In this document: piece after piece, positions 15,001 to 26,159 of the stretch
Position numbering within the stretch: position 1 is the first letter of the stretch
Layout of the letters: the number at the start of each line of letters is the position of its first letter
Source: Pseudovibrio japonicus
GTDB taxonomy: Bacteria; Pseudomonadota; Alphaproteobacteria; Rhizobiales; Stappiaceae
Length of the DNA stretch: 64,000 nt
Reading direction: 5' to 3'
NCBI RefSeq assembly: GCF_014651595.1
Contig: NZ_BMXE01000013.1
Location: 35,100 to 99,099 of the forward strand
Position numbers and translations under genes: made by a program
Notes under the pieces: generated by a model
Database searches by the model: none
What the model was told of the DNA's origin: nothing
Seen by the model: the letters and a program-made list of their open reading frames with translations, nothing else

Positions 15001-18000
15001 CTGACCACTTCGGATTTGCAGGGTTTACCTACACCTTAGCGGATCCGGACGGTGCAACCTCAACGGCATCGGTCGAACTATACATTAATCCGGTGAATGA
15101 CGCTCCACGCAGCGAGTCCGATCATCGCACGATCCGAATGGATACAACGACGGTCATCACCATCGACAGTCTGCTCGCCAATGATTACGACTTGGAAGAC
15201 GATGCCTTCACATTGCTGGGCATTCATTCGGCAACCAACGGTAGGGTCTCATTCAACGAAACCACCGGTGAGATTTCGTTCACCCCGAACGCGCTTGGTG
15301 AAGCCAACTTCAGCTATGATCTTATCGATGAGCGGGGTGCCGCCTCAACCATTGTGGTGGAACTGGATGTTATTCCACTAAATGACCCGCCAATTGCGCG
15401 TGATGATAGCGGTTTCGAGACCTTGGAAGACACAGTTCTGATCATAGATCCAGCCGATCTTCTGGCCAACGACACCGATCCAAACGGGGATAACCTTACC
15501 ATCACTGGTCTGGAGCGTTTCCCGCTGAACGGGTCGGTTACCCTCACTGACGATGGCATGATCGCCTTTTCACCACGCACCGACTATAACGGTGGGGCTG
15601 GGTTCAGCTATCTCATCAGCGATGGTCGTGGTGGCTTCGACGAGGCCTTTGTTTCCATCACAGTAATGCCAGATAATGATGCGGCAATTCTCAACGACGA
15701 CGTCCTGTCCGGTCTGGAAGACCTTCCGATCTATGTGCTGGCAGCTCAAGCATTTGGCAATGATGTCGAGCCCGATGGGGATGTCCTGTTCTTCGAAAGC
15801 GTCTCTGTTCTCGGGGTACTTGAGACCGACTATCTCACTGGCCCGTCCGATGTGACTGCTAAACTTGCGAATGACTCAGCCCTTCCAGACTGGCTGTCCT
15901 TTGACGCAGCAACGCTGACCTTCAGCGGCGAGGTACCCGCAGATCAGACAGAACCAGTTAAGGTCGTCTTGACCTTCTCACACGAAATGAGCGGGACCGA
16001 AATAAGTCGCGATGTGACCTTTACAGCAGACGATGCGAATGCGCTGTCTGATGGAGTCTCACTGTTCGACACCTATGGTAGCTTCGTTGAGCGCGCACCA
16101 TTTGCGGAGAGGCACGAGTTCTCTGTAGCCTCCTTGGATACAAACACTAATGTGACTGCAGCTCTGACCGATGGTAGCACCTTGCCAGACTGGCTCAATT
16201 TTGATGCCACAACACTAACATTCACTGGCACACCACCGACTGACGTGCTCACCCCAGTCAATCTGACGCTAACCTTTACCTACACCGATCCAGCGGATGG
16301 GATCATATCGGTTTTCGAAGACACCCTTGTTTTTGACCCAGAGAATGAGGAAGTAGTAGACTCAGGTGTCAGTTATGACAGCGGCATAGCCCTCTTTGAT
16401 TTGAACGGCGGTAGCTTCTCTGCCGAGTTAGCCAGCGGTCGGGCTCTGCCTGCCTGGCTCGATTTCGATGCTGAGACAATGACACTCACCAAAACCGCAA
16501 TCTCGCCCGAAGAGGGAGAGGACCCTGCTCGTGTGCGTATCGTCTACACGCCAGATCAGCAGGCACTGCCTGAAGGCACCTATTCCTCCAGCGAAGGCGG
16601 TTTTGCGCTCGAATTCCTGATCGACCCAACCTCCCCAATTAACCCGGCGATCAACACCCTGCTGGCCAATAATAACTATTTTGCAGCCCAGGACCTGTTT
16701 GCGATTGACCTCAGTGACGCCTCCACCGTGAGCGCTGCCAAGGAAAACCTTGATGATCTGCCGGAGTGGCTCAACTTCGAAGCGGGCAACCTCAGCTTCG
16801 ACGGGTTGCCGCCGACTGAATATATCGGTGCACTGCCCGTTCGCATTGACGTTGGGAGTGATATCAGTTCCCTACCGGATATGGCGATCATCACAGATCT
16901 TGTGATTGATAAGACCTTCGAGGTTTCAGAACTGTCGGGCCTTACTGCCATAAAAGGATCGGAACGGCTTGAAGTTACCACACCGGAAGACTTCAACGGT
17001 GCAATTGCAATTTCCTATCACACTGTTGACGAAAAAGGTGCGGTGTCTGAAGAGGCAGGTACAATCGTCATCAACGTGCTGCCAATGCCGGAGCTTCCAG
17101 ACCCGGGAGCAGACAAACTTGAAGCTGTAGAGGATGAAACGTTGACCTTCGCACTGGCTGATCTTCTGGCCAATGACCGCGATGACGACGGCGATCCTTT
17201 CCGGGCAATTGAAATCGGAACACCGGACCATGGCAGCCTGACGGTCAATCTGTCGACGGTAGAGTTCGACGCACCAGCACATATTACAACACTGGAGGGT
17301 GCAACTTACTCCGCAACACTTGCGGATAGCTCTGATCTGCCAGACTGGGTTACTATCAATCCGGCAACCGGGCATCTTTCAGCCACAGTACCGCTTAATG
17401 TAGCAGCTACGTTGTCGTTCATAATTACGGCAACCAATGGGACAGAAACGGTTTCTGCCGAACTAGCACAAACCTTCGATGGCAACGACGGTGTTACGCT
17501 CACCTACGAGCCGGACCCGGCTTATTCCGGAGTAGATGGCTTCACCTATACGATCACTGATGACCTTCAGGGAGCCGCGAACGGTAATGTCACGATCAAC
17601 GTAGCACCAGTCAATGATCCGCCAGTTGCAGAGACCGATGAAGTTGAAGGCTATGAAGACACACCACTGGTAATCGACCCTGCTACACTGCTATCCAATG
17701 ACACAGATGTTGATGGCGACACGCTAAGCGTCATCGGCGTACTCAACGCGGTCAATGGCACGGTGACATTTGAGAACGGTCAGGTTGTGTTCACTCCGGA
17801 CGCTGACTTCGATGGCCTGGCCGGGTTCGACTACATCGTGTCTGATAATACAGACGGAACGGCAACCGGACAGGTGGATGTTAATGTCATCTCCACAAAC
17901 CAACTCCCGGTGGCAGCACTTGATCAGTTCTCTTCCCCTGAAGACACGCCACTGACGATCTCAATCGCAGATCTTCTGGCCAACGACAGCGATCCCGACG

Positions 18001-21000
18001 GAGATGACTTCACTTTCGTGTCTATTCAAGAGGATGTTGCTGGAGCCCGCGCGCTCTTGCTTCCTGAAGGTGAGATTCAGTTCATACCGGATGAGAACTT
18101 CAATGGGGTCGTTACCTTTACCTATAAGATCAGCGATGGGCGGCTCACGAGCACCGGGCAAGTTCAGGTCGACTTTACGGCTGTCAACGATGGGCCAATT
18201 GCCAATGATGACGGTATCTTTGTGGTCGAAGAGGATATCGCTCTAACCATTGATTTAGCGGATCTAATCGCAAACGACGTCGATGTTGAAGGAGACAGCT
18301 TCACGGTAACGTCTGTCTTCGATGGCGACAATGGCACGGTGGAAATGGTAGGCAACACTGCCGTGTTTACGCCACGGGCGGATTACTTCGGAAATGCTGG
18401 CTTCACCTATGAAGTAACGGATGTATACGGAACTTCCAGCACGGGGTATGTCTCGCTGACTGTGATACCTGCAGATGACCTGCCGATTGCAGTCTCCGAC
18501 AGCGGTTTTGAGGTTTTGGAGGACGGATCCTTTGACATTGACCCGGCACAGCTGTTAGCGAACGATTACGACCCTGACGGCGATCCTCTCACATTTATTC
18601 GCTTCAGCAGCGGCCTCGCGTCTATCGAAGAACTGGATAACGGCCTCTTCCGTATCTCACCAGTTCAGGACCTCTTTGGCGAACTCAGGCTAACATACGT
18701 CATTACTGATCCGTCAGGGGTAGAGGTGAGCTCGACGGTTCTCGTCAATGTGCTGCCAACTCCCGATGCACCGGTCGCCGAAGACGACAGCTTGTTCATG
18801 ACCGAAGACACGCCGCTTACGATCTTTATCTCCGAATTGTTGGCAAATGACTATGACGTCGACCGACAGGCCGTAACCTTCAACCAGATCAAGGCAACAA
18901 ACGGCGTGACTATAACGAATGACGGTGTAGGTCGTTTGATCATCACTCCAGATGCCAATCGCACCGGGCTGGCGACCTTTGACTATGAAGTAGCCGACAG
19001 CGATGGTATGACATCAGTCGCGCGCGTGACAATCATGCTCAACAATGTCAACGACGCGCCTGTCATTGCGGATCCACCGACATTGGCAGGCACGGAAGAC
19101 ACTGCTTTTGCTGTGAGTTTTGACCCATCTCTCTTCAGCGATCCGGACGGAAATGCAGTGCTCCCAGGTCTGCGTGGTGCAGGTGGGGCGGATTTACCTG
19201 ACTGGTTGGCGTTTGATCTGACAACGCTAACGTTGGGCGGAACACCACCAGAAGACTTCAATGGCGAGGTTCTGCTTGAGCTGACCGCTTCTGACGGAGC
19301 TCAGGAAACAGTTCGTCCGATCACGCTTATGATTGCTCCGGTCAATGATGCCCCAATTGTGACTGGTGAAGTCTATGAGGGTGCGGATGAAACGCATATC
19401 GTCATCCCAATTACCGATCTTCTGGCCAATGACACGGACGTAGACGGTGATGTCCTGACCATTGTTAGTGTCACCAGCGGTCAAGGTTACACTGCTGTAA
19501 TTGATGGTGGCAATCTGGTCATCGACAGAGACGCAACCCTCGAAGGCCGGATCACTTTGCATTATACCGTCAGTGACGGCACAGTGACGGAAATAGGCAA
19601 TCTCAATGTGGATCTGGTCGCTACGAACGCTGCGCCTGAGATCGGAGAGGTCTCCCCGCTGCATATCGATGAAGATATGGTGCTGGATTTGTCACTACCA
19701 GCTGGTATCGCAAGCGACCCAGATGGGGACGATCTAACGGTCACATTGACTCGTGCAGGCGGCACCGCACTGCCGCCTTGGCTCAACTTCGATGCAACAA
19801 ACCTGACGTTGAGGGGCACACCGCCACAAGATTTCCATGGCACGATTGCATTGCAGCTAAATGCTAGTGACGGCAATCTGTCAGCGAGCCGAACCTTTGA
19901 TCTAGTGATCGACCCGGTCAATGACGCGCCGATCTTATCCGCGCCATATTCTGACCGCTTCGCAGTTGAAGACGAGCCGTTCGAGATTGCTTTGCAAACA
20001 AGGCTGGCCAGTGATATCGATGGAGATGCGCTTACCTATGATGTGCGCCTGAATGACGGTTCGCAACTCCCAGACTGGATGTTTTTCAATAGTGCCCTCC
20101 AGCTTCTCACAGGAACGCCGCCGGTGAATTTCAGTGGGCAGATTGAACTTCGTATGTTTATTTCGGATGGGACAGAGGTGATTTCAGATGACTTCGCGCT
20201 GACGATCACGGGGGTCAATGATGCTCCAGAACTTACGGAACCGCTTGACGATGTGACGATGGATGACGATGGAAATGTGCTGGCTACAGGAACACCTTTT
20301 GTCATTACGGCCCAGACCAATCATTTCACGGACGCCGACGGAGATGACCTTGGTTTTGCAGCAACGCTTCCGGACGGGTCTGAGTTGCCAAGCTGGCTTT
20401 CCTTCAACGGCACGATCTTTACTGGCACTGCCCCAAGATCAGCGGTGGGTACACTTGAGATTCTGCTGAAGGCAACAGACCGTTCGACAGAGATCAGCGA
20501 TCTCTTCTCACTGACCTTTGAAGAGGGTGATAACGCACCGATTGCCGGCGACGACGCATTTGAAGCCGCGTCCGGGGTAACGATAGGATTACCAGTTGAG
20601 GTTCTGCTCGCAAATGACAGTGACCCGGATGGAGATACATTGACCGTGACAGCGGTTTCGGGCGCGGAAAATGGCGAGACAAGTTTTGAAAACGGTATTG
20701 TGACCTATACACCCGGAGTTGATTTTGAGGGCACCGACCAGTTTACCTACACAGTCTCGGATGGAACCAGTGCAACCAGGGCAACTGTCTCTGTGGACGT
20801 CACGGATGTCTATGACGATGTTGTTGTCGGTGACGCCGGGACGAATACCCAGTTTGGAGGTAGAGGCGCTGACTATCTGAATGGTGCGGGCGGTAATGAT
20901 CTACTGTCCGGTGGACGCGGTAACGACATCCTAAAAGGCGGCGAAGGCAATGATGTACTCTTCGGAAACAGCGGCCGTGATCGTCTGTATGGAGGAGCAG

Positions 21001-21275
21001 GCGACGATATTCTGTTTGGCGGTCACGGCGAAGACACCTTTTATTATGAAACCGGCGATGGTCAGGATGTATTCTTTGGCAGCTTCCGAAGAAGTTACAT
21101 CGCGGGTGATGAGGTTGCGTTATCTGTAAATGGCGTCGAAAGTTTTGCCGATCTTATGCAGTATGGGCGCAATAAACTCGGCGGTGTTCTTTTCGATTTT
21201 GGTGATGGGGATGAACTGTTCCTAGCAGGCACGCGCCTTGCAGCACTCGATGACGACAAGTTCACCTTCTACTAG
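3..21275 (+). CDS. Giant RTX / cadherin-like type I-secreted surface protein, 5' end outside the window
   Basis: Probable secreted or surface-attached calcium-binding adhesin. The first in-frame ATG is at 72, but the frame is open back to position 3 without a stop, so the real start lies upstream and at least 7,090 residues are visible. Order of parts by nucleotide: two diverged ~95-residue repeats (about 100-520); RTX nonapeptide repeats alternating with haemolysin-type calcium-binding-related modules (about 1400-6520); four tandem PPC-like domains (6531-7980); more RTX modules (8000-10890); cadherin-like/Big_9 domains with NDxPVAxxD and LLANDxDxDGD motifs (10900-12990); an RTX block (13000-14450); about 20 further cadherin-like and putative-Ig domains (14480-20800); and a last RTX block (20820-21060) before the non-cleaved C-terminal secretion signal region. 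Exporter and adaptor genes follow at once, fitting calcium-driven folding outside the cell. The specific ligand cannot be read from the sequence. Confidence 0.93.
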   Translation, partial: KTLREQSGSVLGKWAFVQELTREMTPVLLEEVDGQQQLVDHGVYVEDDEGGFWTLKSGQPVLDSDGVIIERPELEDILAQSADMGQTWQLEQAFSPSSRPEALEHRVKAPYLVELGDDRAIILDYGIQNEDGSWRLASGANILDASGTVIASPNYEEILAQATIGNQEWREEELGFNPYGNITVDEIGVYLIDGIVVDYTVEVADSDGSFYVWARNLDRALELQAQYGSPRDFKLRSFEVDFETLDEVGSTDDSTYRIELLTPGQFNFATKLVGIDFHPEMLTAAIDPADGTIAYSVNDSGEASLSDEEYISGINGMIDLLDIVMKEYTIVSRAFAVRMALQGGLSDFARGIEYDVEADIFRPTTDRELAPMFEAILEGAPAGYEDAYAYLQDWNELLWQVYPDYRLDDTANLMGNTVAIDQSFIFQMLLGAYENVPIDVDLLAAMDALSVNEELLRTHEVSDTEVTGTTQTDFFYISEGDQTFMGGLGTDVYFVGKNFGTDYIYDQDRGGADDLRFSHVKSEDVTAVRDGQDLILSINGTSDVLRITDQFLGELNPYLSNGKQLETGLTSIVFADGVIWDRFRMAMEVADPRDTNDVYVGSGDTDVLWGGKGNDVMRGGLGGDIYIYERGDGQDVIGEGGGISVGPMQAGIDFLQFRGDITADDLKLVRDGASDDLQIFLLDENGEETGDSIYVEGQFGGIRLNLEILGLMDPSLELDYISPNLIERFIFEDGTSLDFEQIVTRVLENARTDGDDAIYGLLNDNILDGIGGNDYLSGLEGADTYVFGQDYGHDVIEDRDYSFKLFGSAPDRLRFEDDLRWTDFDYLREGPSDTLTLRIKGTDDQITLTDFLKYGLIVGYINLIEEIEFADGTVWSYLKLLQHFIDTAKSVEDDTIYGFSVSDVLDGGAGNDRLEGLEGNDTYLFSRGYGEDTIFDASGTERLVLEGIATENVSFARTALDLIITVNDSGDRIILENQYVRANEQGNAVEYLEFSDRTLLFSDLNPEDLDLIGNDTDETIVGSNFAEVIDGRAGDDTLIGGDGGDRYKFDVGYGNDIIVDTRLQASWKDKDGVFVPVDDTVEFGDDITIDNIVFTKDGNDLVVTIAGRTDTLRIRNQFLNIANGIERFEFQNGDFLLISDIEELLQIEGGNHGDNIIEGVSDQPNTLDGRQGDDTLIGGTAADTFAFGADYDFDRIEEKVDKDGVIDRVVFGSTVTLNALIIRRNGDDLQIDLGNRTDVLTIVNGLTTTRVEQFHFADGTILSLNDLLERLLIGTDGDDQLLGFDDRDDLLAGGAGSDAMAGGTGNDTYRFGFGDGSDSVEETGGADTIEFGTGVTLDQVAFSNVDGDLLITLRQTGERLVILGGGADAASLERVETFVFADGEMLSYAEVMSILRAQTVNTGQDSIDTTDLDKTFDILPGRGFDTVKMSEDVKVAFSQGDNIDRFELPETPGDAEISFVGLYSTDAVVRVPDLNGEDLLITFPETGDQVLLVGAQLYSQLPLIVFGDGVTWAREDLIARSISDQAGDEADVIFGSSGADKIEGGKGDDEIKGGVGDDTYLFTRGDGQDVIEDTSGTDVLNIFGYTPDDINVLRPVENRNELLLTFAGSDDEILLRYDDELNGINSIAFSDGTTLTQDQLFASVVGKGTDYDDEIIGSPGNDIIEGGQGNDLLEGDDGADVYIFRRGDGRDVINESGYRYDLNKLVLPDHVPADLSVVPVEGSRYDVVLRLGSGDEIVLEDALSTWDARVRRIEFGNGVVWTSEEIEEASERSTVPTGVHLLSGTDGDDTLVGTTAEDIFDGNDGSDLFIYERGGGRDTVRSDPHSDTINTLEIRGYSKADAHFEISAENLNGLIIRFPDRDDQILIENGFYNAAWTSSNGQFTHWRTIQTFEFDDGSLEYEDILTLLEDQQVTDGDDTIFGTTDDDVIEAGLGNDVIDTRDGYDTIIFRRGDGQDTILISDYSDRDTLELFGYVPEDISVSRIPGKDGYVLTFADTDDRIEVRGNYDDDDGAVHRIDFDGGISWSRSHIASLIPAAPEVGATTGSDVLLRLATDVTFAGLTGDDYIQTYDDLSISYSLGDGQDTIGDSEWDSYSLLLTDLNPSDIRLLVSPFARGEYSEYQDYYLEVIGGTGGIWIFGGENTLNEITFADGTVWGDVEIDAILQHFPLPDSNEETGSTIETAEPLGDTTSVVGLLEEAGDHDWFAIELEADTSYRFNLSSGSSDSTTLDLPYLVLRDASGAELVSDANSGNDNNSLVEFMPAESGTFYLDVSGYGDDRGDYRLEITKPSSGAPTRSDVGSTIETAERLDEATLITGSIEQEGDHDWFAIELEAGTAYRFNLGGVFASNAALRHPYLVLRDISGAELISGANSGNDYNSQVEFMPTQSGTFYLDVSGYEDEHGDYRLEITKPSTGVPTGPDVGNTTETAESLGDTTSIVGNLEQAEDHDWFSVELEAGKTYQFDLKGEDSGTGTLSDPYLALRDAFGAELASNDDNDESLESRIVFTPTQTGTYYLDASAYGEDIGTFQLDITKHSTNFPTGPDVGASIDTAEALGSATSATGFLELPGDHDWFAVGLEAGTGYRFNLRGEESDAGTMSNPYLVLRDASGVALSWNDDYGRSDDSRIEFTPTQSGTFYLDVSSYYESDIGSYLLELVHTGTQDVTGTTGDDFLKSITFGPVSFEGGLGNDVIESHSLYTTYIYTRGDGNDLVKLKTVTNEDEYVKYESGYNEVAQTVQLHDIAPEEVTFLAHGSDILIRISESTLDSGDGGLIRIFNGNNGGGLGESGANYQLQVAQIIFDDGTIWDYRKLKELIGAQFGTDGDDLVTDTFGVDRLMLGLGDDQVDLSLTNMTYVYRNGDGHDVYEDYGDAWIWDPDLKEPVGGEDILEFIGIKQSDLQFSRIDKDFVIRIVEDTNRNIQAGSITIVDAFSTASIESDIDSLNIEVIRFDDGTELNVDSVITSIVADQASAGDDVITGTHDADTLLGGPGDDVIIGEGGGDTYLWARGDGNDEIGDFERETNPEDLDTLLLNGVSPDAISYQKTTRGLLIRVTDSVEGAGDGGNLLLIGQFTAEADEGEGIEQIIFDDGTVKTMGDISNELLATAATIFDDRLLGTSASETFEGGRGDDILLGGEGADRYIYFRGDGNDRIYNEGAYDGGSYLELHDIDPADVLLQGGFEGDLEILIAPSSPGAGDEGRITIREGANSSSDRGINKIIFDDGTEWLRGDFAALIGGNKATEGNDLLDGTIDDDVLAGLEGNDLLRGGPGNDVYLYSRGDGADTIQDRGRQDGGGSFSDSLEIAGYTPEEVTFGRRGAEGRDLIIRLTGAGDEIVIINGLDPTSGDEVENIVLSDDGTTYLLEDIRVQLLENTATAGDDIIVGTEGNDTLIGDSGNDILTGGKGSDTYIYRSGDGDDRISDNGNTNDNNILVLTDYTEANVVFAVRAGPDSLDLVLRFTGERDRIVLEDALASERDQGIDEIHFADGTIWTRDDMRARALSDIDTQGNDNVYGFDTDDTFTLQAGDDFLSGAGGSDNYIFARGSGTDTIEDASTDSNEIDRVTFLSFVSSEVSVERLFKGSETIIFRFATSDEDTLTVVDALADDGRGVETYSFSDGVSWTRDTIETLLDNNEPVAVDDGYFTATSGESVTILATTLLRNDFDADLDDLTIITVDGGESGTAELNADGNIVFTSAANFSGPTRFSYKISDGRNGIAEAFVDMRVRPVAEARNDDGFKVAEDGYLTIKTERLLSNDTDGDRMIVSQVYGAENGSVSLSSNGEILFTPDEDFHGTASFTYVANTPEGGRAEAHVLIEVTPVNDAPTVVNDVVQGTLEDVSFQIEARTLLANDFDIDGDTLNLQSVMTNEVVAVELTDDGYILVTPRAYFFGDAYFDYTVADASGATATGRVNFYVEAVNNDPEPMDDYFETYQGAPILEDNPVIINVTDLLANDIERDGDTLTISEVKNVVGGSVKLLDNGTVLFEPTSDFYGEAGFDYVVDDGNGGVSEAHATIHYDAVNDRPVVRDDHYSSNRLTILRGLEDTPIEIPISELLKNDYDIEGLALTFESFNDAINGDVVLTDNNTLMFTPDQDFWGEATFSYLVSDPDGAVDDAEVTLWFENVGDAPPDAQDDVIQIYEDVPYVIPISVLLGNDTDIDRDPIEFVGWRGLSLVETMFLGPLNGTITYTDDGDLLFTPDLNAYSSSGFYYTVTDNRDGASEAFVDIQIIPVNDEPTATNDEGYVTPLNVPLVLRVSELLKNDFDVDDEPVIFAGVASVSNGEFELVDLGDETFIVVRFQDGFSGDVTLEYLIEDAEGVTDSGYVSATVDTSYFGILEGTDALDWIEGNDLTETLRGFDGVDVIRALGGNDTIEAGAGDDVIDAGSGDDLIFGDDGADTITGDEGFDTVDFIGSNIGVRADLGSRIGQGGFAQGDIYIGIEALAGTEYADRLYGDSEANTLDGRGGDDLLDGRDGSDILIGAAGNDLLTGGAGADTLDGGADIDTADYSASTEAVTVSLAEGTATGGDATGDKLISIENLTGSDHADRLDGDDRANVLSGGREDDTLIGGGGNDILIGGRGADILSGGAGIDIADYTLSDSGVLIDMANGAAGGGDAQGDTFTSIEIVQGSYHNDDIRGDATDNIIRGGRGADVIDGRGGFDTADYSQADEGVSINLNLGQGLAGEALGDILISIEKLVGSNYVDIFIGSDGTDTFDGGFADDTLAGGLGSDNYLFGFDSGNDTVNEAGDVADIDRLVLSSAIAPKDVSLVRQGDNLLIELEHDDGLLIDTILFTDHFLGRETGLEEIIFADGTVWDRNAIDDLQRIGRFNAVDDIFLLGVEDEVALIDPASLLANDAEEGLDQLQIIAVQNAIDGTVELRPDGTIAFLGDQDHNGDAFFEYTVRDEFGRETTAQVEVNLSPVNDAPTGVDDDLIQGQEDTILRIPFSVLLENDFDIDGDPLTIVGIGPLYDENGDPLYSSSLWFATNGRADLVNGYVEFEPLPDHFGFAGFTYTLADPDGATSTASVELYINPVNDAPRSESDHRTIRMDTTTVITIDSLLANDYDLEDDAFTLLGIHSATNGRVSFNETTGEISFTPNALGEANFSYDLIDERGAASTIVVELDVIPLNDPPIARDDSGFETLEDTVLIIDPADLLANDTDPNGDNLTITGLERFPLNGSVTLTDDGMIAFSPRTDYNGGAGFSYLISDGRGGFDEAFVSITVMPDNDAAILNDDVLSGLEDLPIYVLAAQAFGNDVEPDGDVLFFESVSVLGVLETDYLTGPSDVTAKLANDSALPDWLSFDAATLTFSGEVPADQTEPVKVVLTFSHEMSGTEISRDVTFTADDANALSDGVSLFDTYGSFVERAPFAERHEFSVASLDTNTNVTAALTDGSTLPDWLNFDATTLTFTGTPPTDVLTPVNLTLTFTYTDPADGIISVFEDTLVFDPENEEVVDSGVSYDSGIALFDLNGGSFSAELASGRALPAWLDFDAETMTLTKTAISPEEGEDPARVRIVYTPDQQALPEGTYSSSEGGFALEFLIDPTSPINPAINTLLANNNYFAAQDLFAIDLSDASTVSAAKENLDDLPEWLNFEAGNLSFDGLPPTEYIGALPVRIDVGSDISSLPDMAIITDLVIDKTFEVSELSGLTAIKGSERLEVTTPEDFNGAIAISYHTVDEKGAVSEEAGTIVINVLPMPELPDPGADKLEAVEDETLTFALADLLANDRDDDGDPFRAIEIGTPDHGSLTVNLSTVEFDAPAHITTLEGATYSATLADSSDLPDWVTINPATGHLSATVPLNVAATLSFIITATNGTETVSAELAQTFDGNDGVTLTYEPDPAYSGVDGFTYTITDDLQGAANGNVTINVAPVNDPPVAETDEVEGYEDTPLVIDPATLLSNDTDVDGDTLSVIGVLNAVNGTVTFENGQVVFTPDADFDGLAGFDYIVSDNTDGTATGQVDVNVISTNQLPVAALDQFSSPEDTPLTISIADLLANDSDPDGDDFTFVSIQEDVAGARALLLPEGEIQFIPDENFNGVVTFTYKISDGRLTSTGQVQVDFTAVNDGPIANDDGIFVVEEDIALTIDLADLIANDVDVEGDSFTVTSVFDGDNGTVEMVGNTAVFTPRADYFGNAGFTYEVTDVYGTSSTGYVSLTVIPADDLPIAVSDSGFEVLEDGSFDIDPAQLLANDYDPDGDPLTFIRFSSGLASIEELDNGLFRISPVQDLFGELRLTYVITDPSGVEVSSTVLVNVLPTPDAPVAEDDSLFMTEDTPLTIFISELLANDYDVDRQAVTFNQIKATNGVTITNDGVGRLIITPDANRTGLATFDYEVADSDGMTSVARVTIMLNNVNDAPVIADPPTLAGTEDTAFAVSFDPSLFSDPDGNAVLPGLRGAGGADLPDWLAFDLTTLTLGGTPPEDFNGEVLLELTASDGAQETVRPITLMIAPVNDAPIVTGEVYEGADETHIVIPITDLLANDTDVDGDVLTIVSVTSGQGYTAVIDGGNLVIDRDATLEGRITLHYTVSDGTVTEIGNLNVDLVATNAAPEIGEVSPLHIDEDMVLDLSLPAGIASDPDGDDLTVTLTRAGGTALPPWLNFDATNLTLRGTPPQDFHGTIALQLNASDGNLSASRTFDLVIDPVNDAPILSAPYSDRFAVEDEPFEIALQTRLASDIDGDALTYDVRLNDGSQLPDWMFFNSALQLLTGTPPVNFSGQIELRMFISDGTEVISDDFALTITGVNDAPELTEPLDDVTMDDDGNVLATGTPFVITAQTNHFTDADGDDLGFAATLPDGSELPSWLSFNGTIFTGTAPRSAVGTLEILLKATDRSTEISDLFSLTFEEGDNAPIAGDDAFEAASGVTIGLPVEVLLANDSDPDGDTLTVTAVSGAENGETSFENGIVTYTPGVDFEGTDQFTYTVSDGTSATRATVSVDVTDVYDDVVVGDAGTNTQFGGRGADYLNGAGGNDLLSGGRGNDILKGGEGNDVLFGNSGRDRLYGGAGDDILFGGHGEDTFYYETGDGQDVFFGSFRRSYIAGDEVALSVNGVESFADLMQYGRNKLGGVLFDFGDGDELFLAGTRLAALDDDKFTFY
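6531..7980 (+). repeat. Four tandem PPC-like domain repeats inside the giant protein
   Basis: Four coding repeats of about 366-369 nt (about 122 residues) start near 6531, 6894, 7263 and 7632. Each carries a TAExL start, a DHDWFAxxLEAG core and a [12 protein letters not shown] strand, ending in a short Pro/Thr linker. This fits the bacterial pre-peptidase C-terminal (PPC) beta-sandwich. The copies are diverged but clearly homologous, so they arose by internal duplication. Confidence 0.8.
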
Positions 21276-21299
21276 ACTGCAGCTGATCGGCTAGAACCA

Positions 21300-23027
21300 A
21301 TGAAGTTAAATATAGACTGCGATTCGAATGCATACCTACAGGCGCTGAGGCGGCTGTACCCAGCGTTCGCGGTGGTGGGCCTCTTTAGTGTGATCGTAAA
21401 CCTATTGATGTTAACCGGTCCGATGTTCATGCTCCAACTTTACGACCGGGTTTTGTCCAGCGGCTCAGTTGCAACACTACAAGGGCTTTTTGTGATTGTC
21501 GTTGCTGCATATTTTTTCTTAGCACTTTATGATCTGCTCAGAACGCGGATGCTCTCAAGAGCTGCATTTCGGCTCGATCAGTTTGCAGGTCCAGCAGCGT
21601 TTGAAGTCTGGTTACATTCGGGTCTGAATGCACATGGTACAATGCCACGCCCGCTGAATGACCTCGCGACTGTCAGAGGTTTTTTGTCTAGTCCGGCAAT
21701 GACCGGATTCTTCGATATGCCCTGGATCCCGCTGTTCTTGGCGATCATTTTCTTAATCCATCCCTGGCTGGGGTTACTCGCACTCGGTGGAGCCATTGTT
21801 GTGATAAGTATGGCCTTGGCAAACCAATTTGCAACGCAGCGCCGTTTCGCTCAAGCAATGGGTATGGACAGCGCAGAAAGTTATTTTACCGACCAAGTGC
21901 ATCGAAACGGCTCTGCCTTAATTCCACTAGGTATGGCTACCAAGCTCCGCAGTTATTGGCAGGATATGCATACAGCTGGGCTCGCCACTGGGCAGACTGC
22001 AAGCGAGCGGGCGGAAACATACACAGCGTTCTCGAAAGCCTTCAGGTTGTTACTACAGTCAGCACTACTCGCTCTTGGTGGTTACCTTGCACTAAAACAG
22101 GAGGTTTCGCCAGGCATGATCGTGGCAACTTCGATCATAGCTGGACGTGCCTTGGCACCAGTTGACCAGGTAATTGGGCAGTGGCGCAACGTAATGCGCG
22201 CACGAGAGGCTCACAGGCGCCTGAAGGTGATCATGGAAGGCAGTACTGAGACAAAACAGCGGATCAACTTGCCTGATCCAGAAGGTGAAGTTGTTGTACG
22301 TGGCTTGACAAAATTCGCTCCGGGTCAAGCGAAGCGGGCAGAGCGACCACCCATCATTCAGGAGATCTGCTTCGACCTGGTACCCGGGGATGCTCTAGGT
22401 ATCATTGGCCCCTCAGCATCTGGAAAAAGCACACTGGCCCGGCTCCTGGTTGGTGCATGGCCTGCCGATTCTGGAGAAATAAGATTGGACGGTGCTACGC
22501 TAGACCAGTGGGCACCAGACGTTCTCGGACGATTTGTGGGCTATCTCCCGCAAACAATAGAATTGTTGGCTGGAACCATCCGTGACAACATTGTTCGCTT
22601 TGATCCAAATGCATCCGATGATGATTTGATCGCAGCCACGAAGTTGGCTGGCGTCCATGAATTAATCCTAAAACTTCCGGACGGCTACAATACGCGATTG
22701 GAGTATGGCGCATCAATCCTTTCAGGTGGTCAGGTCCAACGAATTGGTTTGGCGCGGGCGCTCTTCAGAATGCCAAAGCTAGTTGTTTTGGACGAACCGA
22801 ATTCAAATCTTGATGCAGATGGCGATGCGGCTCTTACTCAGGCAATTTCAGAAATGCGGCAAGCTGGCAGCACCGTTATCGTGATGGCGCACCGTCCGAG
22901 TGCGATTGCAGCCGTAAACAAGCTGATGGTCCTTAATGACGGATGTGTGGTCGACTTTGGCAATAAGTCTGATGTAATGCGTAGAGCAACACGTTTAACG
23001 TCTACTGTCGCAGCGGAGGCAATGTAA
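21300..23027 (+). CDS. Type I secretion ABC transporter/permease (PrtD/HlyB-like)
   Basis: Inner-membrane ATP-driven exporter for the RTX protein encoded directly upstream. It has 575 residues. An N-terminal transmembrane region (residues about 20-300, with hydrophobic runs such as AFAVVGLFSVIVNLLMLTGP and a second pair near 145-175) is followed by a nucleotide-binding domain with Walker A (GPSASGKST, about residue 365), signature motif LSGGQVQRIGL (about 475) and Walker B LVVLDEPNSNLD (about 495). There is no N-terminal C39 peptidase domain, so the substrate keeps its C-terminal signal, as usual for RTX cargo. The ATG lies 24 nt after the giant gene's stop with only a weak ribosome site. The membrane-fusion gene starts 4 nt after its stop, indicating one operon. 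The length is normal for the PrtD family. Confidence 0.93.
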   Translation: MKLNIDCDSNAYLQALRRLYPAFAVVGLFSVIVNLLMLTGPMFMLQLYDRVLSSGSVATLQGLFVIVVAAYFFLALYDLLRTRMLSRAAFRLDQFAGPAAFEVWLHSGLNAHGTMPRPLNDLATVRGFLSSPAMTGFFDMPWIPLFLAIIFLIHPWLGLLALGGAIVVISMALANQFATQRRFAQAMGMDSAESYFTDQVHRNGSALIPLGMATKLRSYWQDMHTAGLATGQTASERAETYTAFSKAFRLLLQSALLALGGYLALKQEVSPGMIVATSIIAGRALAPVDQVIGQWRNVMRAREAHRRLKVIMEGSTETKQRINLPDPEGEVVVRGLTKFAPGQAKRAERPPIIQEICFDLVPGDALGIIGPSASGKSTLARLLVGAWPADSGEIRLDGATLDQWAPDVLGRFVGYLPQTIELLAGTIRDNIVRFDPNASDDDLIAATKLAGVHELILKLPDGYNTRLEYGASILSGGQVQRIGLARALFRMPKLVVLDEPNSNLDADGDAALTQAISEMRQAGSTVIVMAHRPSAIAAVNKLMVLNDGCVVDFGNKSDVMRRATRLTSTVAAEAM

Positions 23028-23031
23028 AGAC

Positions 23032-24348
23032 ATGGCATTGTTTTCCTCCTCTACGACACCTGTCGTCAAGACTGGCATGCGCCTTTGGGGCAGTTTAGGC
23101 GCTTTTGCGAGTGTTTGCTTGTTGGTGGGTGCCGTAGCATGGGCACATTTCACCCAGATTAACGGAGCAGTAATCGCAGCTGGCAAAGTTATAGTTCAGG
23201 GTAAGCCAAAGACTATTCAACATCTTGACGGGGGCGTTATTAAAGAAATTCTAGTAACAGATGGCGACAAAGTTTCTGCAGGCGAGGTGCTAATTCGCCT
23301 CGAGGACACACAATTGCGTGCTAATCTTCTGATCTATCAGTCACGTTTGGCGAATGCTTCCGCTTTGCGTGACCGACTCAGATCCGAACAGATTGGATCA
23401 GACCATGTTGAGTTCCGCAATGATCTTCCCACACTCAGAATGCAAGACATGACCTCGATCCAGCTTGGCCAGCAAGTTATATTTGAGTCCCGCCGGGACG
23501 TCCAGTTGGGCCGCCGAGAACAATTGGAAGAAAAAATCCGTCAGTATAGTAATCAGATAACGGGAATTAATGCTCTTATTAAAGCGAAGCAAGAGCAACT
23601 TTCCTCGTTGAAAATCGAGCTGAAAGGTTTGGTTGAACTCAGCGAGCGCGGTTACACCCGAAAAAGCCAAGTACTGTCGATGCAGCGAAGTCAGTCAGAC
23701 CTGCTCGGACAATTGGGTGAACATACAGCAGAACTTGCGCGTATCGCTAATTCAATTCGTGATACTGAACTTGAGATTCTGCTAGCCGAACGGCAGGTGC
23801 GCGAAGAAGTGGTCACAGAACTGCGTGAGGTCAACACATCTATTGTAGAAATGGTTCAACAGATTATATCTACACAAAAACAGCTGGACCGCGTGGAGGT
23901 ACGCTCTCCAGCTGATGGCATCGTTCATGAGATCCAAGTGTCGACCATAGGCGGTGTAGTAGCACCGGGCGCGGCAATTCTACAGGTTATTCCCTCGAGT
24001 GATGAAATTGTATTCGAAACCCGCATCGATCCAACCTCTATTGATCAGGTTTATCTCAGGCAACCTGCACGCATGCGACTGTCTGCATTCAACCAGCGCA
24101 CCACTCCAGAATTAACAGGGACTGTCTTGACCATCTCTGCAGACGCTGTCCTCGACGAAGTAAGCGGAACCTCATTCTACCGGGTGTTATTAGCATCGCC
24201 GGCCAAACAACTTAATCGTATAACGGGACGTGACATTGTGCCAGGTATGCCAGTTGAGGCCTATTTGCAGACAGACGAGAGGTCGGTGCTCTCTTATCTG
24301 ATAAAACCCTTTACCGAGCAGATGGTACGTGCATTTAGAGAAGAATAG
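23032..24348 (+). CDS. HlyD-family periplasmic adaptor (membrane fusion protein) of type I secretion
   Basis: Periplasmic adaptor linking the ABC exporter to an outer-membrane TolC-type channel. It has 438 residues: a short cytoplasmic N terminus, one membrane anchor (about residues 17-40), a lipoyl-like half motif (GKVIVQGKPKTIQHLDGGVI, about 50-70), a long coiled-coil hairpin (about 95-290) and a C-terminal beta-barrel with the DGIVHEIQVSTIGGVV segment typical of HlyD/PrtE proteins. A GGAGG ribosome site lies about 12 nt before the ATG, inside the end of the exporter gene, so translation is probably coupled. No TolC homologue follows; the operon ends here and a decayed IS6-type element begins about 110 nt downstream. 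Confidence 0.92.
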   Translation: MALFSSSTTPVVKTGMRLWGSLGAFASVCLLVGAVAWAHFTQINGAVIAAGKVIVQGKPKTIQHLDGGVIKEILVTDGDKVSAGEVLIRLEDTQLRANLLIYQSRLANASALRDRLRSEQIGSDHVEFRNDLPTLRMQDMTSIQLGQQVIFESRRDVQLGRREQLEEKIRQYSNQITGINALIKAKQEQLSSLKIELKGLVELSERGYTRKSQVLSMQRSQSDLLGQLGEHTAELARIANSIRDTELEILLAERQVREEVVTELREVNTSIVEMVQQIISTQKQLDRVEVRSPADGIVHEIQVSTIGGVVAPGAAILQVIPSSDEIVFETRIDPTSIDQVYLRQPARMRLSAFNQRTTPELTGTVLTISADAVLDEVSGTSFYRVLLASPAKQLNRITGRDIVPGMPVEAYLQTDERSVLSYLIKPFTEQMVRAFREE

Positions 24349-25280
24349 CAAACCAACAGTGACTGTGACGAGTGGGTTGTATCGCAAAAATTCATTCGGT
24401 TCCCAACTCACGCCTTTTTGGGTTGCAAGCAGTTCACTCTGAGTTCGCAGTTTCAGGTTTGTTGCAAACTTTGGGTCATCGGCTGCATGAGCCCTGCTTG
24501 ATGGGGATTTGCAATGTCAGAGTTCAAGTATCGTCAATTTCATGGGAGAGATCATTCTTTGAGCCGTGTGATGGTACTGTAAGTACGATATTTGCTATCG
24601 AGACCTCGAGGAAAGGCTGAAAGAGGGCGGCGAGAATGTGGACCACACAACACTTTATCCGTGGGTACAACATAATGCCCCTGAACTTGAGAAACGAGCA
24701 TTGCGGCATCAGAACCGCTTATCTTTTTCTTAACGGGTAGACGAAACATACGTGCGTATCAAAGGGCGATTGAAATATCTTTACCGGGCATCAACAAGCA
24801 TGACAAGACCATTGATTTTCTGCTCTACTCCTGCCGCAACTCTGCTGCTGCCAAACGGTTTTTAACCAACGCTCGGCTTCCAGCCGAATAGAACAGTGGC
24901 TGCAACCATTAAGGGTTTTGCGGTTATACGGATGTTTATGAAAGGATAGTTTGATGCCTGCTTTCTCTCTGTCGGCGGAGGAACTGAAGTCTCCTTCATC
25001 AACCGGCTCTTCGGAATTCACGCATGAATTACGCCTGGAGGAAGGCTATTTGTAGCTTCACTTATTAGACATAGCGGAGCAGGTTTGCTAGGTGTTCGAA
25101 GACTGGGACGAAGTTCATCTGTGTCGGCTGTAAACCAAGACGGCTATACCCATGATAAAACTATACAAACCAGGCGCAATACCAAGACAAAAAATACTTA
25201 CTTACCCGCCTATTAGGCCTAACTGGACCGAACGTGCATATTTGGGCGTGCAGTCACAGCTGTTTTCCAGCCTGAACTTA
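24349..25280. other. Gene-poor stretch between the type I operon and the T6SS island
   Basis: No intact gene is supported in these ~930 nt. The middle (about 24455-24975) is a decayed IS6-type element. From about 24976 to the end of the PAAR gene I see no recognisable coding, repeat or RNA feature; the open frames there lack ribosome sites and family motifs. Confidence 0.6.
24455..24975 (+). mobile_element. Decayed IS6-family insertion element, copy 1
   Basis: The start ATG of a relic transposase is at 24514 (MSEFKYRQFHG). Frameshifts and small deletions follow, but recognisable pieces remain: a LEERLKEGGENVDHTTLYPW-type region, VDETYVRIKG around the first catalytic Asp, KTIDFLL around the second, and a C-terminal ATIKGFAV-like end. 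About 200 nt are missing between the AAAKRFL piece and the C-terminal piece. An inverted-repeat-like ggtttgttgcaaac lies at 24456, resembling the ends of IS6/IS26 elements. It aligns closely with a second relic at 50094 in the same orientation. It cannot encode active transposase. Confidence 0.8.
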
Positions 25281-25577
25281 TCATCCGCCAACCAGGCACA
25301 GTGGGCTGCCGAGGATTACTGTGCCTCCGTGGGCGCAGGTGTCTCCGACGCGGACGGCGGGTAGTTTTGAGATCAGGCATGTTGTGCTGCCCTTTGCGAT
25401 TATGTCGGGAGGGCCGACGCAGGTCGCCATTCCCGTAGCGGTGGCAGCCGGGAGTTTGGCGATTAAACATAAGGGCTGGCCGGGAGGCATGATTGGCCCT
25501 CCCACGTGCGGGATTATACCGGTTACCATGGGACATACGTGCATGTCCGTAACGCGCGAGGCAGGTAGTCCGGGCAT
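25281..25577 (-). CDS. PAAR-domain spike-tip protein
   Basis: The small PAAR protein sharpens the VgrG spike of the type VI system and can carry effectors. It has 98 residues from the ATG at 25577, chosen because a strong GGAGGTG ribosome site lies 4 nt upstream; the open frame extends further 5' but that extension overlaps the neighbouring gene. The sequence holds the usual PAAR pattern of Pro/Gly-rich short strands with three Cys-containing turns (MHVCP, MATCVGPPD, GDTCAHGG) and ends right after the fold. There is no toxic C-terminal extension, so any effector must be a separate protein. It starts 1 nt after the preceding gene's stop and belongs to the vgrG tail of the T6SS operon. Confidence 0.9.
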   Translation of the reverse strand: MPGLPASRVTDMHVCPMVTGIIPHVGGPIMPPGQPLCLIAKLPAATATGMATCVGPPDIIAKGSTTCLISKLPAVRVGDTCAHGGTVILGSPLCLVGG

Positions 25578-25578
25578 G

Positions 25579-26145
25579 TTACACCTCCATTCCAGGCCAT
25601 ACGCCTTCTGCAACTGCGAGCGCATTGCGGTGGGCCATATCAAGTAGCTGTTTGATGTCCTTGGTCGTTTCTGCCGGAGCCAAAGCGATTGCTCCAAGTA
25701 TTGCTTTGGCATGCAAATAAGCGGGGGGGAGGACCACAGGACCTGATGCATCCGCGATGCTCCCGGAACCGTTCCAGGCGACTGCAAAACACAACCACCC
25801 TGTCGGACCGTCCGTGCCTAGCTTTTCGCCGAGCTCCATTAATGAACGGCGCAAATCTTCAGTTGGCTTTTGTACCCAATCGCGCACCTGGCCGCGGATG
25901 CCCTCAGCGTCGGGGACATCTGCAATAGACATCTCCTCCTGAACAGCAAGCGCCCAGCAAATGCCCTCGCGGGGCGGTAGGGCATGGGCCACAAAACTTA
26001 CGTAGTCCGCTAAGTGCAGATGTTTTACGAGCTCGTTCATCACATCCAGCGGTGTTGCGGTGGGCTCGATCAAGGATTGAGCCTCTGGGCCCAGCTCAAA
26101 GCGCTCAAGGATTTTTTGTGCCTGTAGATACGGAATCTTTTTCAT
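25579..26145 (-). CDS. Conserved T6SS-associated protein between vgrG and PAAR (DUF6931-like)
   Basis: 188-residue soluble, mostly helical, acidic protein with no signal peptide or membrane segment. A hydrophobic C-terminal helical stretch (LHAKAILGAIALAP, about residues 145-158) and a WALAVQEE-type helix near the middle are the most distinctive parts. From memory it matches a small family (DUF6931) seen next to PAAR genes; I cannot confirm this without a search. Sitting between vgrG (14-nt gap) and PAAR (1-nt gap) suggests a loading chaperone or adaptor, or an effector/immunity component. No catalytic motif is visible. Confidence 0.65.
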   Translation of the reverse strand: MKKIPYLQAQKILERFELGPEAQSLIEPTATPLDVMNELVKHLHLADYVSFVAHALPPREGICWALAVQEEMSIADVPDAEGIRGQVRDWVQKPTEDLRRSLMELGEKLGTDGPTGWLCFAVAWNGSGSIADASGPVVLPPAYLHAKAILGAIALAPAETTKDIKQLLDMAHRNALAVAEGVWPGMEV

Positions 26146-26159
26146 GTTGACCCAAGACC

